A stretch of DNA of 29,460 nt from CAZMCC01 sp964564695 (GTDB taxonomy: Bacteria > Planctomycetota > Phycisphaerae > Phycisphaerales > UBA1924), in assembly GCA_964564695.1 (NCBI GenBank), contig CAZMCC010000046.1:1-29460 (forward strand), written 5' to 3'. The translations under genes and the position numbers were made by a program. Positions 23,057 to 29,460 of the stretch are shown in pieces (position 1 is the stretch's first letter; every line of letters begins with the position of its first letter). The notes under the pieces are model-generated. The model was not told the origin of the DNA and made no database searches. It saw only the letters and a program-made list of their open reading frames with translations.

Positions 23057-24129
23057 CCCTCGAACGCCTTGCCGCCGCCCTCGGACTCGACGCTCTCCTC
23101 GCTGCCCCCGGGTCCCGTCGTCCCCTCATCTGCCGCGGTGGACGTCTTGAGCTCGCCGGTCACACGGTCGAACTGCACCGTCGCCTGGTCTTTGTCGTCG
23201 GGGTGGGTTACCTTGGGCGCCTTGGGCCGCTTCGGGGCCGCGGCCCGCAGTTCACCAAGCCGGCCCCGCAACCGGTTGTACTTCATGACCGCCGCCGACC
23301 GGATCGCGCCCCCGGTCGGCATGATGACGCCGATCCCAACGTCCCCGAGCACGCCGATCGGCTTGTCCACCGTGCCGCCCGAGAGCCCCGGCGGCGTGAT
23401 CAGGAGCACCACGGCGCTGACGCCCTCGGGGTTGTTCGCGGAATTCACCGCGCTGGCGAGCCGGCGGAGGTTCTCGGCGCTCAGGCCCACCACGACCGTC
23501 CGCTCGTCGGTGAACGGGAACACGTCGTCGAGCCGCGGGAACGCCCCGGCCTCGGGCTGCTGGCGCCAGATGCCTTTCGTGTCGTCGGCCCACGCGAACT
23601 CGGTCCCGAACAGCTCGCTCTTGTTGGGGTTGTGGGCGAACCGCAGGGCCCCGGGCTTGGCGAGCGGGGCGGGGATCGAATGCGCGGCGAGCGAGATCGC
23701 GATCGGTCCGCACTCGCTGGTGGTGCCCACCAGGGCCGCGACCTTCCCGTCGGTGGCGGCGAGCAGCGCTGTCCCGTCGTAGCTCACGATCGTTTGAACC
23801 ATCGAGAGATCGCCGTCGCCGCAGATGCCGCCGAGGTTGGTCGGGACGTCGACGACGATGCGGTTCGCTTCGGGTCCGAGCTTCTCGACGCTGCCCAGAA
23901 CGATCTTCTCGAAGCGCTCGAGGGGGATCTTCGGCCCGCCGTTGAGGCTGACGGTGGTCCCGCTCTTGATCTCACCGCGCTCGATCTGTTCACCGACCTC
24001 GCGGGCGCTGCGTGGCCGCGTCTCGTCCCCGTACCCCTTGGGCGGCGCGGCCTTGGCCCGCTTGGGCGTCGCCTTCTTCCCCGGTGCTTTCTTCTCGCCC
24101 TTCTTCTCGATCGCGCTCTTCGTCGCCAT
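23053..24129 (-). CDS. Sliding-clamp-like protein (DNA polymerase processivity type)
   Basis: A 358-residue protein from ATG 24129 with AGGAG nine bases upstream. After a Lys/Ala-rich N-terminal extension (residues 1-40) it has repeated alpha/beta segments. Near residue 225, VVVGLSAENLRRLASAVNS leads through VSAVVLLITPPG to GVIMPTG; this resembles the C-terminal repeat of bacterial beta clamps, where a helix, strands and a closing IMPxR/L-type segment occur. The C-terminal 80 residues are charged and disordered-looking (acidic, Glu/Ser/Gly-rich tail). If correct, it would tether phage replication enzymes to DNA. Clamp-like proteins occur in several phage families, but the resemblance is only at motif level. 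The adjacent RuvC-like gene supports a replication/recombination role. Confidence 0.5.
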   Translation of the reverse strand: MATKSAIEKKGEKKAPGKKATPKRAKAAPPKGYGDETRPRSAREVGEQIERGEIKSGTTVSLNGGPKIPLERFEKIVLGSVEKLGPEANRIVVDVPTNLGGICGDGDLSMVQTIVSYDGTALLAATDGKVAALVGTTSECGPIAISLAAHSIPAPLAKPGALRFAHNPNKSELFGTEFAWADDTKGIWRQQPEAGAFPRLDDVFPFTDERTVVVGLSAENLRRLASAVNSANNPEGVSAVVLLITPPGLSGGTVDKPIGVLGDVGIGVIMPTGGAIRSAAVMKYNRLRGRLGELRAAAPKRPKAPKVTHPDDKDQATVQFDRVTGELKTSTAADEGTTGPGGSEESVESEGGGKAFEG

Positions 24130-24153
24130 GTCGGAAATCTCCTGTCGGTTCGA

Positions 24154-24690
24154 TCACCCCGCCACCCGTTTCATCAGCTCTTCCGTCTTGAGCACCCCCG
24201 CCCCCCACACCGTCAGCAGCGCCGCATCGGCGGCGTCGCCCGAGCCCTTTTCCAGCTTCACGCGGAACGTGCGTTCCACAAGGGCGATCCGCTTCGTCTT
24301 GTTCTTGTCGCCGGCGGTGCCGGGAAAGCCGCGGGTCCAGTCCGAGGCGGAGGGGGTGAAGAGGTGGCCCGCGTGAGCCCGCCAAGGCACGCCGAACCGC
24401 ACCGCCCCGACCGCCATCGCGTAAGTGCACACCGAGGCCCGGCCGGGCTTGGTCGTGGTCTGGGGGTACTCGATCACCACCGCGCCGATCGTCCCGTGGG
24501 TGGTCCATATCGCGTCGAACACGCCCTCGACGTCGCCCCGAAGCTCGTCCAGCCGTGCGTCGAGACAAGCCTTGTCCGCCCCCCTGGGCCTGCACACGCC
24601 GGCGTCGATCAGCTCGCGGCCGCGCGAGAGCGCGTAGCCCGTGCCCGTGAGGCTCGGGTCGATGCCGAGGATGAGGGGGGGAGGGGTCAT
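24154..24690 (-). CDS. Holliday junction resolvase, RuvC-like
   Basis: The 178-residue protein has the size of bacterial RuvC. LILGIDPSLTGTGYA at the N-terminus has the first catalytic Asp (Asp11) on the first RNase H strand; VVIEYPQ supplies Glu74; GDAADAALLTVWG holds Asp152 and Asp155, matching the acidic end of the active site. It cuts four-way junctions symmetrically with metal ions; in phages it resolves branches in replicated DNA before packaging. The start ATG 24690 overlaps the stop of the upstream gene (ATGA). The region between the motifs is basic, as in other members. RuvA and RuvB are not present in the window, which is normal for phage resolvases. Confidence 0.75.
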   Translation of the reverse strand: MTPPPLILGIDPSLTGTGYALSRGRELIDAGVCRPRGADKACLDARLDELRGDVEGVFDAIWTTHGTIGAVVIEYPQTTTKPGRASVCTYAMAVGAVRFGVPWRAHAGHLFTPSASDWTRGFPGTAGDKNKTKRIALVERTFRVKLEKGSGDAADAALLTVWGAGVLKTEELMKRVAG

Positions 24691-24950
24691 GCTCGCGGCC
24701 CCCCATCGTGCTCCGGGCACCGCACGGCCCGGCGGAGGAAGTCGCGCCACGAGTCCAGGTCCACGCGCCGCCAGGCGTGCTGGCCGACGGCCCGAACGGG
24801 GCGCACCCATTCGACGACGGTCGAGTCGGGCGCGTCGCCCTCGATCGCGCGGAGCCGGCGGACGTCGGGGACGACCGCGCCGCCGCTGTCGGGGCCCAGG
24901 GCGCGCCACGCGGCGCCGAGTTTCATGGTGTCGGGGTGGTCGAGGCTCAT
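24687..24950 (-). CDS. Small protein of unknown function
   Basis: ATG 24950 to TGA 24687 encodes 87 residues, with ATGA overlaps at both ends. The sequence is alpha/beta, rich in Arg and Asp (VVEWVRPVRAVGQHAW, RRVDLDSWRDFLRRAV) and ends CPEHDGG. No family is recognised; the coupling to the RuvC-like gene suggests co-expression. Confidence 0.55.
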   Translation of the reverse strand: MSLDHPDTMKLGAAWRALGPDSGGAVVPDVRRLRAIEGDAPDSTVVEWVRPVRAVGQHAWRRVDLDSWRDFLRRAVRCPEHDGGPRA

Positions 24951-25267
24951 CGCTTGCTCGCCTCCTTCACCACCCGCTCGGCGAACGCGACGGCGGCGCG
25001 GCGGAGGGATTCCTTGGACTCGCACAGGTCGTCGAACCGCATGAAGTGCTCGCGCCCGCGCCATTTGAAGTACATGAACACGCTGCTCATCCAATTCGAC
25101 GAGACGTGTACATGGGCTCCGGATCGGCACGCCACGTAGCCGTTGATGCACCACCGGGGCTCGTCGCTGGCCTTCCAGTCGTGGCGGTCGAGGCTGGCCC
25201 GGTCGGCGGTGACGAGGTTGCTGGCGATCTCCGCCTCTTTGACCCTCGCCGCGAGTGTCTTGCTCAT
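24947..25267 (-). CDS. Small protein of unknown function
   Basis: The product is 106 residues from ATG 25267, coupled on both sides by ATGA overlaps. It has an N-terminal amphipathic helix (SKTLAARVKEAEIASNL), a beta-rich core with CINGYVACRSGAHVHVSS, and an aromatic-rich segment, FMYFKWRGREHFMRF, then a helical, basic C-terminus. There is no catalytic motif that I recognise and no membrane segment. Confidence 0.55.
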   Translation of the reverse strand: MSKTLAARVKEAEIASNLVTADRASLDRHDWKASDEPRWCINGYVACRSGAHVHVSSNWMSSVFMYFKWRGREHFMRFDDLCESKESLRRAAVAFAERVVKEASKR

Positions 25268-25500
25268 GTCAGCGACTCCCGAAGCCGGCGGAAGTGCCAC
25301 AGCGCCCACAGGTGCACCCACCGCAGCAGCTTGAACGGGCACGGGTGCCGCATGATGACCTGGCCGGCCTTGTCCCACTCCCCGGCGAGCCCGTCAGTCG
25401 CGTAGCTCACCACGGCCATGTAGCGCCACACGCGGCCGCCTGGGCCCCCGATGGGGATCAGGTCGTACCGGGCTGCGCGGATGAGTTTCGTGGCGGTCAT
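25264..25500 (-). CDS. Small basic protein of unknown function
   Basis: I start at ATG 25500 (78 residues) since GGAG stands eight bases upstream. The product is basic and rich in aromatic residues (RVWRYMAVVSYATDGL, LLRWVHLWALWHFRRL), ending in an amphipathic helix that could bind membrane or partner protein. The stop overlaps the start of the next gene. No family recognised. It is separated from the HTH gene by 91 bases that hold no gene. Confidence 0.5.
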   Translation of the reverse strand: MTATKLIRAARYDLIPIGGPGGRVWRYMAVVSYATDGLAGEWDKAGQVIMRHPCPFKLLRWVHLWALWHFRRLRESLT

Positions 25501-25591
25501 TGCTGGTGCTCCGTCGTTGAATCCGGGCACCCCGGGCTCTCGCCCAGGGGCCGGAGGAGGAGAGAGAGATCCGTAAAGGTATTGATGTACT

Positions 25592-25819
25592 TCACGCACC
25601 ACTCCCAATCGCCCGCTCGAATGCGTCGCGTCGATGCTCGGGCATGTCAATCCGCCCCTGCTCCCAGTACGACAGCAGCGTCATGGTCACGCCCATGCGC
25701 TCGGCGCACGCCCTCAACGTGACACCGGCCCGGACGCGGCGGGCGCGGATGGTGAGCCCGAACGCGCGAGCGCCGGGCGAGCCTTCGGGGCTCGGTTCGT
25801 ATGGGGTGGTGACGATCAT
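25592..25819 (-). CDS. Cro/CI-type helix-turn-helix protein
   Basis: The product is 75 residues from ATG 25819, overlapping the upstream stop. Residues 20-70 match the XRE-family fold: GLTIRARRVRAGVTLRAC, then AERMGVTMTLLSYWEQGR, where the second helix and the recognition helix with SYWEQGR are in the typical place, followed by a closing helix (HRRDAFERAI). Such proteins bind short palindromes as repressors or activators. The target is not known; the inverted repeats at 27575-27890 are candidates. Being inside the operon and without a nearby promoter of its own, it more likely regulates a lytic programme than a lysogenic switch, but that is inference. Confidence 0.75.
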   Translation of the reverse strand: MIVTTPYEPSPEGSPGARAFGLTIRARRVRAGVTLRACAERMGVTMTLLSYWEQGRIDMPEHRRDAFERAIGSGA

Positions 25820-26190
25820 CGCTTCTCGTACTCCCTCGCCTTGGCGGCGCGGTCCTCGCAGGCGTGGCAGATACGAATCCCGCTCGCAGCATGCAGCGTG
25901 TCCGGGTCGGGCGATGGGCACTGGCAGTCGTCGCAGACCGGGCCGGTTGTCGGCTCATCGAAACGCGACCACTCAAACATGCGCTTCACCAAGACCATCG
26001 CGTCCTCGTTCTGCCCAGCGACAACGGCGTTGATGCACGCCGCGACCATCTCGGCCTCGTGGATGCTGTTGGCTCCGCAGATGCCGACAAACTCCCCGCC
26101 GTCTGACGGGTCGTTGGCGTCGCGCCGGTGCAGCCGCACGAACCATTCCCCGCCGCCGTCGTCCCGATAGACCTTCGCCTCGTACTTCAT
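25816..26190 (-). CDS. Small protein with C-terminal zinc knuckle
   Basis: ATG 26190 with AAAGGGG six bases upstream gives 124 residues. The N-terminal part is alpha/beta (YEAKVYRDDGGGEWFVRL), followed by a helix (SIHEAEMVAACINAVVAG) of the kind seen in small phage hypothetical proteins. The C-terminus has CDDCQC and later CHAC, two cysteine pairs about 25 residues apart that can bind zinc. It is coupled at both ends. Unknown role; nucleic-acid or protein binding is plausible from the zinc site. Confidence 0.6.
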   Translation of the reverse strand: MKYEAKVYRDDGGGEWFVRLHRRDANDPSDGGEFVGICGANSIHEAEMVAACINAVVAGQNEDAMVLVKRMFEWSRFDEPTTGPVCDDCQCPSPDPDTLHAASGIRICHACEDRAAKAREYEKR

Positions 26191-26513
26191 CTCTGGCCCC
26201 TTTCCGCCATGCGGAGCGCTGTCGCCGCCGCTTGGCACGCCTTGCCGATCCACCGCAACTCTGTCTCCCCGAACGCACGGAAAACCGTGCATTCCTCACA
26301 GTCCGCATCGTCTCTCAGGCCACCAACGCGGAAGTGTGCGCCGGGCCGATACCGCCCGTTCTTTCGTACGTCGTCCGGCGTGATCGCGGGGTCGATCAGG
26401 ATGGTCAGGTCGTAGTGACGGTCCGGCCCGAACGTCACTTTGATCCGCGTCACCTTCTCGGATTTGCGTCCCACAGACTCGATGCTCAGCTTCGGCGCAA
26501 CGGTCGCTTTCAT
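26187..26513 (-). CDS. Small protein of unknown function
   Basis: The product has 108 residues and ATGA overlaps at both ends. It begins with a beta-rich stretch (KVTRIKVTFGPDRHYDLTIL), continues with DDVRKNGRYRPGAHFRVGG, a CEEC pair, and a helical end with IGKACQAAATALRMAERGQ. No motif is recognised. The single CEEC with one later Cys is not a full zinc site. Confidence 0.55.
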   Translation of the reverse strand: MKATVAPKLSIESVGRKSEKVTRIKVTFGPDRHYDLTILIDPAITPDDVRKNGRYRPGAHFRVGGLRDDADCEECTVFRAFGETELRWIGKACQAAATALRMAERGQR

Positions 26514-26826
26514 CGTCGTTCCTCCTGGTGCGTCAAGTACGTGTTACCCGGCTCGACGTACTCCTCCGCCCTCCGCGCGAACGCCGCGGCCGTCATGAAC
26601 GACGGGCGCCGGGTCGCGTCGACGATGATCCAGTCCCCCAGCCCGGCCTTCGCGCCCTTGCCGGCGGCACCCTCGATGGTGCACGTCCGCTCGACCGGGT
26701 CATACCACACGCCCGGGATGTGCAGCTCGGGGGGGGGCTGGGGTGGTCGGCGTCGAACATGGCGTCGGTGATCTGCACCGCGTCGACCACCAGGGGGGCC
26801 GCGGGCTTGATGGTGTACTTCTTCAT
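26510..26826 (-). pseudogene. Small phage protein gene with a frameshift in a homopolymer
   Basis: From ATG 26826 the frame reads KKYTIKPAAPLVVDAVQI and TDAMFDADHPS, then breaks at a run of nine C (minus strand; plus 26729-26737). In the next frame a matching C-terminal part follows: ELHIPGVWYDPVERT, AGLGDWIIVDATRRP and AFARRAEEYVEPGNT, ending at 26510. Both halves fit a well-known small phage protein type that starts like MKKYxxKPVxVEAVQ and has a later GDWI segment. One extra C would restore one frame. A sequencing or assembly error in the homopolymer is the simplest explanation; a true mutation or slippage is possible. Confidence 0.7.
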
Positions 26827-27164
26827 CCGGTTATCCCTTCCGCGCACGTGCACGCGTGCGACTTCATGGCAACCTCGAGCACGTCGGCCTCGCGGTTGAT
26901 CTCCCGCGCGAGTTCGCACAGAACGAACGTGACGATCTCGCTCTCGCACGGCTGGCGGCCGAGCTTGGCGCCCCGCTCCATCGCTCGCTGGCACGCCTCC
27001 GAAAACCGCTTCTTGCTCTCGGCGTCGATCGCCGCGGCGTCGCGGTCGGGGTCGTCGGTGAACTGGCCGTGCCGCAGCATCCGGCCGCCGATCATGGCGC
27101 CGAGCAGGTTGCCGAAGTCGCGGCCCGCGTCCCCCACAATGTCGATCCCGGTAGTGCCGATCAT
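26823..27164 (-). CDS. Small helical protein of unknown function
   Basis: ATG 27164 overlaps the stop of the preceding membrane-protein gene; the product is 113 residues. It has a Gly-rich N-terminal part (IGTTGIDIVGDAGRDFG) and a mainly helical rest with KKRFSEACQRAMERGAKLG and VLCELAREINREADVLEV, with scattered cysteines near the end (SHACTCAEG). No motif is recognised. It is the second gene of the leftward operon. Confidence 0.55.
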   Translation of the reverse strand: MIGTTGIDIVGDAGRDFGNLLGAMIGGRMLRHGQFTDDPDRDAAAIDAESKKRFSEACQRAMERGAKLGRQPCESEIVTFVLCELAREINREADVLEVAMKSHACTCAEGITG

Positions 27165-27418
27165 GACGTCAGCACCCCCCACGCCAAGGCCACGCCCGCC
27201 AGCACCACCAGGGCCGGCACGCCGACGATGAAGCCCCAGACCACCACCGCCTCGCCCCAGCTCAAGGGCACGCCCCGCTCGGCTTCCCACCGGGCCTCGG
27301 CGGAGCGGTCGTTGCGGGCCCGGAAGTCGCACGGTCCCACGCGCCAGGCGGGCATGGTCGGCACGTCCGCCGTCGGGGCCTCGTCGTCGTTGGGTGTGTT
27401 CATCGGTGCGATGCACAT
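27161..27418 (-). CDS. Small membrane protein at the head of the leftward operon
   Basis: ATG 27418 has AGGAG eight bases upstream and gives 85 residues. The first 50 are charged and soluble (DDEAPTADVPTMPAWRVG, RNDRSAEARWEAERG); the end is a long hydrophobic segment (GEAVVVWGFIVGVPALVVLA and VALAWGVLTS), enough for one or two spans. The protein would sit in the inner membrane with its N-terminus in the cytoplasm or tail-anchored. It is the first gene of the coupled chain after the gene-free region. Function unknown; exclusion or host-takeover roles are possible for early small membrane proteins. Confidence 0.6.
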   Translation of the reverse strand: MCIAPMNTPNDDEAPTADVPTMPAWRVGPCDFRARNDRSAEARWEAERGVPLSWGEAVVVWGFIVGVPALVVLAGVALAWGVLTS

Positions 27419-28092
27419 GGGCGGGTCTCCTGTCGTCTCGTTGAAAGCCTCGGCCCGGGTCTCCCCAGGCTCCGGCTCCGTTGTGCTCGGGCTTTCCGCC
27501 CGACGTCCCCATCAGCTCACCGGGGCAGGGACTCGCGGAACTAGTCGGGAATGCGCTCCCGCCGGCGATTCACGGCCGCGCGGGTCGCACGCGCGGCTTG
27601 CACAGGTTGGGCCCGGTTGGTCAAGGACGCCGGTCAAAGCGTCGCCGGGCACACACGCGGAAAGTCGCGTGGGGGGTGTGACCCCCCCGTCCGCGCGGAG
27701 TCGGGAGCCTGCGCGCACCCCTCCGCCGGCACTCGCGACGTTGCTCGGTCCCCCTCCTGTCTCTCTCTTCCAGGTAGATAAATCTGACGATGGTGATAGC
27801 AGGCGTTGGCGCTTCGTGGAGAAGCGTGAAACCCGGGTATCGCCGGGGGCTGAAAACAACTCATAATCTTTCTCATGTTCGATTGTGAGTCTGCCTGTCG
27901 TAACATGGCGCTTCCTGATGCTTCCTGTTTGGTTCCGCTGGCGGTCGAAAGGCCCGAGGATTCAAGGCCCGACAACATGAGACAGCTAGCGCCAGCTTAC
28001 ACACGGATTCCACGAGTCACTACCAACAACTTACTTCGGGGGTCAAATACCGGGCCGTCAACGGGAGCCGACGGCCCGGCGGAGGAGTGAAG
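27419..28092. promoter_or_regulatory. Gene-free control region with inverted repeats
   Basis: No convincing gene is seen in either strand. From 27781 to 28049 the sequence is clearly AT-richer than the rest of the window. Inverted repeats include GCCGCGC/GCGCGGC (27575-27597), CACGCG/CGCGTG (27654-27671), GGGGGGT/ACCCCCC with a three-base loop (27671-27687), CGCTTC/GAAGCG (27810-27826) and ACTCATAATC/GATTGTGAGT (27859-27890, one mismatch). The last is followed on the minus strand by TGTTTT. A direct repeat GCTTCCTG occurs at 27909 and 27920. It may hold the early promoter, operators or an origin; no clear promoter match was found. Confidence 0.45.
28050..28079 (-). terminator. Rho-independent terminator after the ATPase gene
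   Basis: CCGGGCCGTC and GACGGCCCGG form a perfect ten-base-pair stem with a ten-base loop, and the minus strand continues with TATTTGA. It lies 13 bases after the ATPase stop, so it isolates the downstream operon from this gene. Confidence 0.7.
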
Positions 28093-29325
28093 CTACTTCG
28101 GGGGGCGGGTCACCTGCTCACCGTCGACAAGGAACACGCCGTTCGCGTCGTCGGCCCGGACGAGCTCGATGAGGAGCTGGGCGCCGGCCTCGCGGACGGC
28201 CGCCTCGAGGAGCCCGCGGCTGGTGTCGTCCAACAGGCTGCCGTCCTTCACGACGACGACGCGGAACCGTGGGGACCCCGCCAGGGCGACGGCGACGGCC
28301 AGGCGGATCTGCTCGGCGGTCGACGCCTGGGCGACGGGGACGCCGTTGTAGAGGATGCCGTCGTCGGTGAAGGTGAGGCCCTCGACGGGGAGCAGGGCGG
28401 CCTTGAGCATGGCCTCCTTGCGTTCGACGATCTCGGTGAGTTTGTCCTCGAGCTTGTCGACCTTGGCGTAGGCCTTGGAACGCTCTTCGGCGATGCGGCG
28501 GTACTCGGCCCGCTCGCGGACGGCGCGGTTCGTGGCCTCGGCGTTGGCGACCTGGGTAGACAGGGCGACGATCCGATGGTCCGAAACCGCGGGGTACTTC
28601 TCGGCGATGGTCTGGGCTTCGGCGAGATCGTTCTTGGCGACCCGGAGAGCCGCCTCCGCCTTTGCCACGGCTTCCTCGGCGGTGCGGACCAGTCGAACGC
28701 CGTGCATGTGCTGGTTGGCGGCGTCCTTCACCAGGCCGAGCGTGGCGCTCAGCTCGGCCACCGACACCTCCGCCTCGGGCAAGTCCCCGGGCCACGTCTT
28801 GAGCGCCGCCCGCTCCCGGGCGTCCAGGGCCTTCGCGTCCCGGTTCGCCAACGTCCGCTCGGCGAGGTACTTATCGCGGAGATCGTCGACCACCGCGAAG
28901 TCGAGCCCCGCCAGCTTCATCAGCAGCTCGCGCTGGTCTTTGGGCTTGAGCGCCAGGAACGCCATCGGGTCGGCGCACGACCCCGTGAGCGTGTCGAGCA
29001 CCCGCTGGGGCTCGCGGATCACGGCTCCCGCGGCGTCGCGGAGCGTGAGATACGCCCCGCCCGCGGTGAGCTTCCACTCGATTTTGTACTCGCCGGCGTC
29101 CAGCTCGATCCGGCCGGTCTTGGCGCCGTGGCGGAGCGGGTCCTCGGGGAACGCCCGCTTACCGCCCAGGGCCATCTGCACGGCCGTCAGGAGCGAGCTC
29201 TTGCCGCTGCCGTTGTTGCCGACGACGGGGATCACGTCCTCGCCGCCGGCGCTCAGGCGCACGGCCCGGACCTTCATCACGTTCTCGACTTCGAGGTTGA
29301 CGATGTGGAGGGGGGTCTCGGGCAT
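28093..29325 (-). CDS. AAA/ABC-type ATPase of the RecF/SbcC family, phage recombination type
   Basis: A 410-residue protein from ATG 29325. The N-terminal domain starts LHIVNLEVENVMKVRAVRL and has the Walker A motif GNNGSGKSS near residue 37. A long, charged coiled-coil-like arm (about residues 190-310; EEAVAKAEAALRVAKND, DKLEDKLTEIVERKEAM) follows. The C-terminal half has an ABC-signature-like ASTAEQIRLAVAVAL and a Walker B-like FRVVVVKDGSLLDD, in which Asp replaces the usual Asp-Glu pair. Phage ATPases with this KDGSLLD-type end often work with exonucleases or single-strand-binding proteins in recombination and repair of replicating DNA. No partner nuclease is visible in the window; it may lie beyond the right end. 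Confidence 0.8.
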   Translation of the reverse strand: MPETPLHIVNLEVENVMKVRAVRLSAGGEDVIPVVGNNGSGKSSLLTAVQMALGGKRAFPEDPLRHGAKTGRIELDAGEYKIEWKLTAGGAYLTLRDAAGAVIREPQRVLDTLTGSCADPMAFLALKPKDQRELLMKLAGLDFAVVDDLRDKYLAERTLANRDAKALDARERAALKTWPGDLPEAEVSVAELSATLGLVKDAANQHMHGVRLVRTAEEAVAKAEAALRVAKNDLAEAQTIAEKYPAVSDHRIVALSTQVANAEATNRAVRERAEYRRIAEERSKAYAKVDKLEDKLTEIVERKEAMLKAALLPVEGLTFTDDGILYNGVPVAQASTAEQIRLAVAVALAGSPRFRVVVVKDGSLLDDTSRGLLEAAVREAGAQLLIELVRADDANGVFLVDGEQVTRPPK

Positions 29326-29453
29326 CACCGCACCGCCTTCCGTTGCGGCCCGGCGTGTGGGGCACGGTCGCCCCACCACTCCCGGCCCTGGCGAACGCCT
29401 TGGCGATCGCGGCGTGGGACATTCCGATGGAGACGAGGCCTTAGCGTGGTCAT
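29325..29453 (-). other. Uncertain coding remnant at the right edge
   Basis: A frame from ATG 29453 to TGA 29325 ends QRKAVR, and its stop overlaps the ATPase start (TGATG). It is very Arg-rich. In the neighbouring frame GLVSIGMSHAAIAKAFARA looks like a helix-turn-helix fragment that could connect to the REWWGDRAP part of the first frame if one base were shifted. Because the contig ends here, I cannot decide whether this is one frameshifted gene, the 3' end of a longer gene, or noise. Confidence 0.25.
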
Positions 29454-29460
29454 TAGACCT

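Noticed and set aside
25530..25550. Hairpin between the HTH gene and the next gene as a terminator
   Set aside because: The stem has a mismatch and no T-run follows on the minus strand, so it was not listed as terminator.
25592..25819. Evidence for lysogeny (repressor-integrase module)
   Set aside because: Only one Cro/CI-type protein is present; no integrase or excisionase gene is visible in the window, so a temperate life style cannot be claimed.
27551..27978. Open frames on both strands in the gene-free region
   Set aside because: They have no ribosome-binding sites, no motif and poor codon periodicity, and they cross inverted repeats.
1..29460. Terminal repeat showing a complete circular contig
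   Set aside because: The first and last bases of the window do not match, so completeness is not supported.

Overview
The window is part of a tailed-bacteriophage genome (Caudoviricetes), or a prophage of that kind. It is very GC-rich, and essentially every credible gene lies on the minus strand, so transcription runs from right to left. The hallmark genes are clear from motifs and order: large terminase (Walker A plus RNase H-like nuclease), portal, a scaffold-like protein, major capsid protein, head-tail connector-like protein and a tail fibre. No intact tape-measure, tail-tube, sheath or baseplate gene is visible. The tail module seems to be two large beta-rich, propeller-like proteins plus fibres, which points to a short-tailed (podovirus-like) virion; this is inference, because the contig stops inside a fibre gene on the left. 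Two lipoprotein signals and a spanin-like pair suggest a host with an outer membrane. I cannot name the host or the phage genus.

Region by region, in the direction of transcription (right to left). 29453-28093: a RecF/SbcC-like AAA ATPase followed by a strong terminator. 28092-27419: a gene-free, partly AT-richer stretch with several inverted repeats, the best candidate for a control region. 27418-22739: a tightly packed early operon of small proteins in which ten gene junctions are ATGA overlaps; it includes a Cro/CI-type HTH protein, a RuvC-like resolvase and a sliding-clamp-like protein. 22742-21392: a DNA methyltransferase with a C-terminal zinc ribbon, then a small acidic protein. 21369-21266: a decayed, internally deleted copy of part of that methyltransferase. 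21245-19586: small genes and a beta-rich structural-type protein. 19542-18385: a lysis-type cassette (proline-rich lipoprotein interrupted by an assembly gap, membrane-anchored coiled-coil protein, tiny membrane protein). 18378-16372: a lectin-like plus SGNH-hydrolase tailspike-like protein. 16273-14223: small and large terminase.

14226-14041 carries short tandem repeats and a good promoter. It is followed by a small protein gene, a short tRNA-like gene with anticodon CAT, the portal gene with its terminator, four small genes including a lipoprotein, and then a scar made of a tape-measure fragment joined to the 3' part of another gene. A second good promoter starts the scaffold-capsid transcript (9454-6709), which ends at a terminator. 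The connector, tail and fibre genes (6635-1) follow.

The most unusual observations are the orphan tape-measure fragment in a genome without a visible tape-measure gene, the methyltransferase scar, the duplicated and 10-bp-phased repeats at the end of the terminase gene, and the short tRNA. I did not find a clear candidate for a wholly new defence or counter-defence system; the small early genes are the most likely place for unknown functions.
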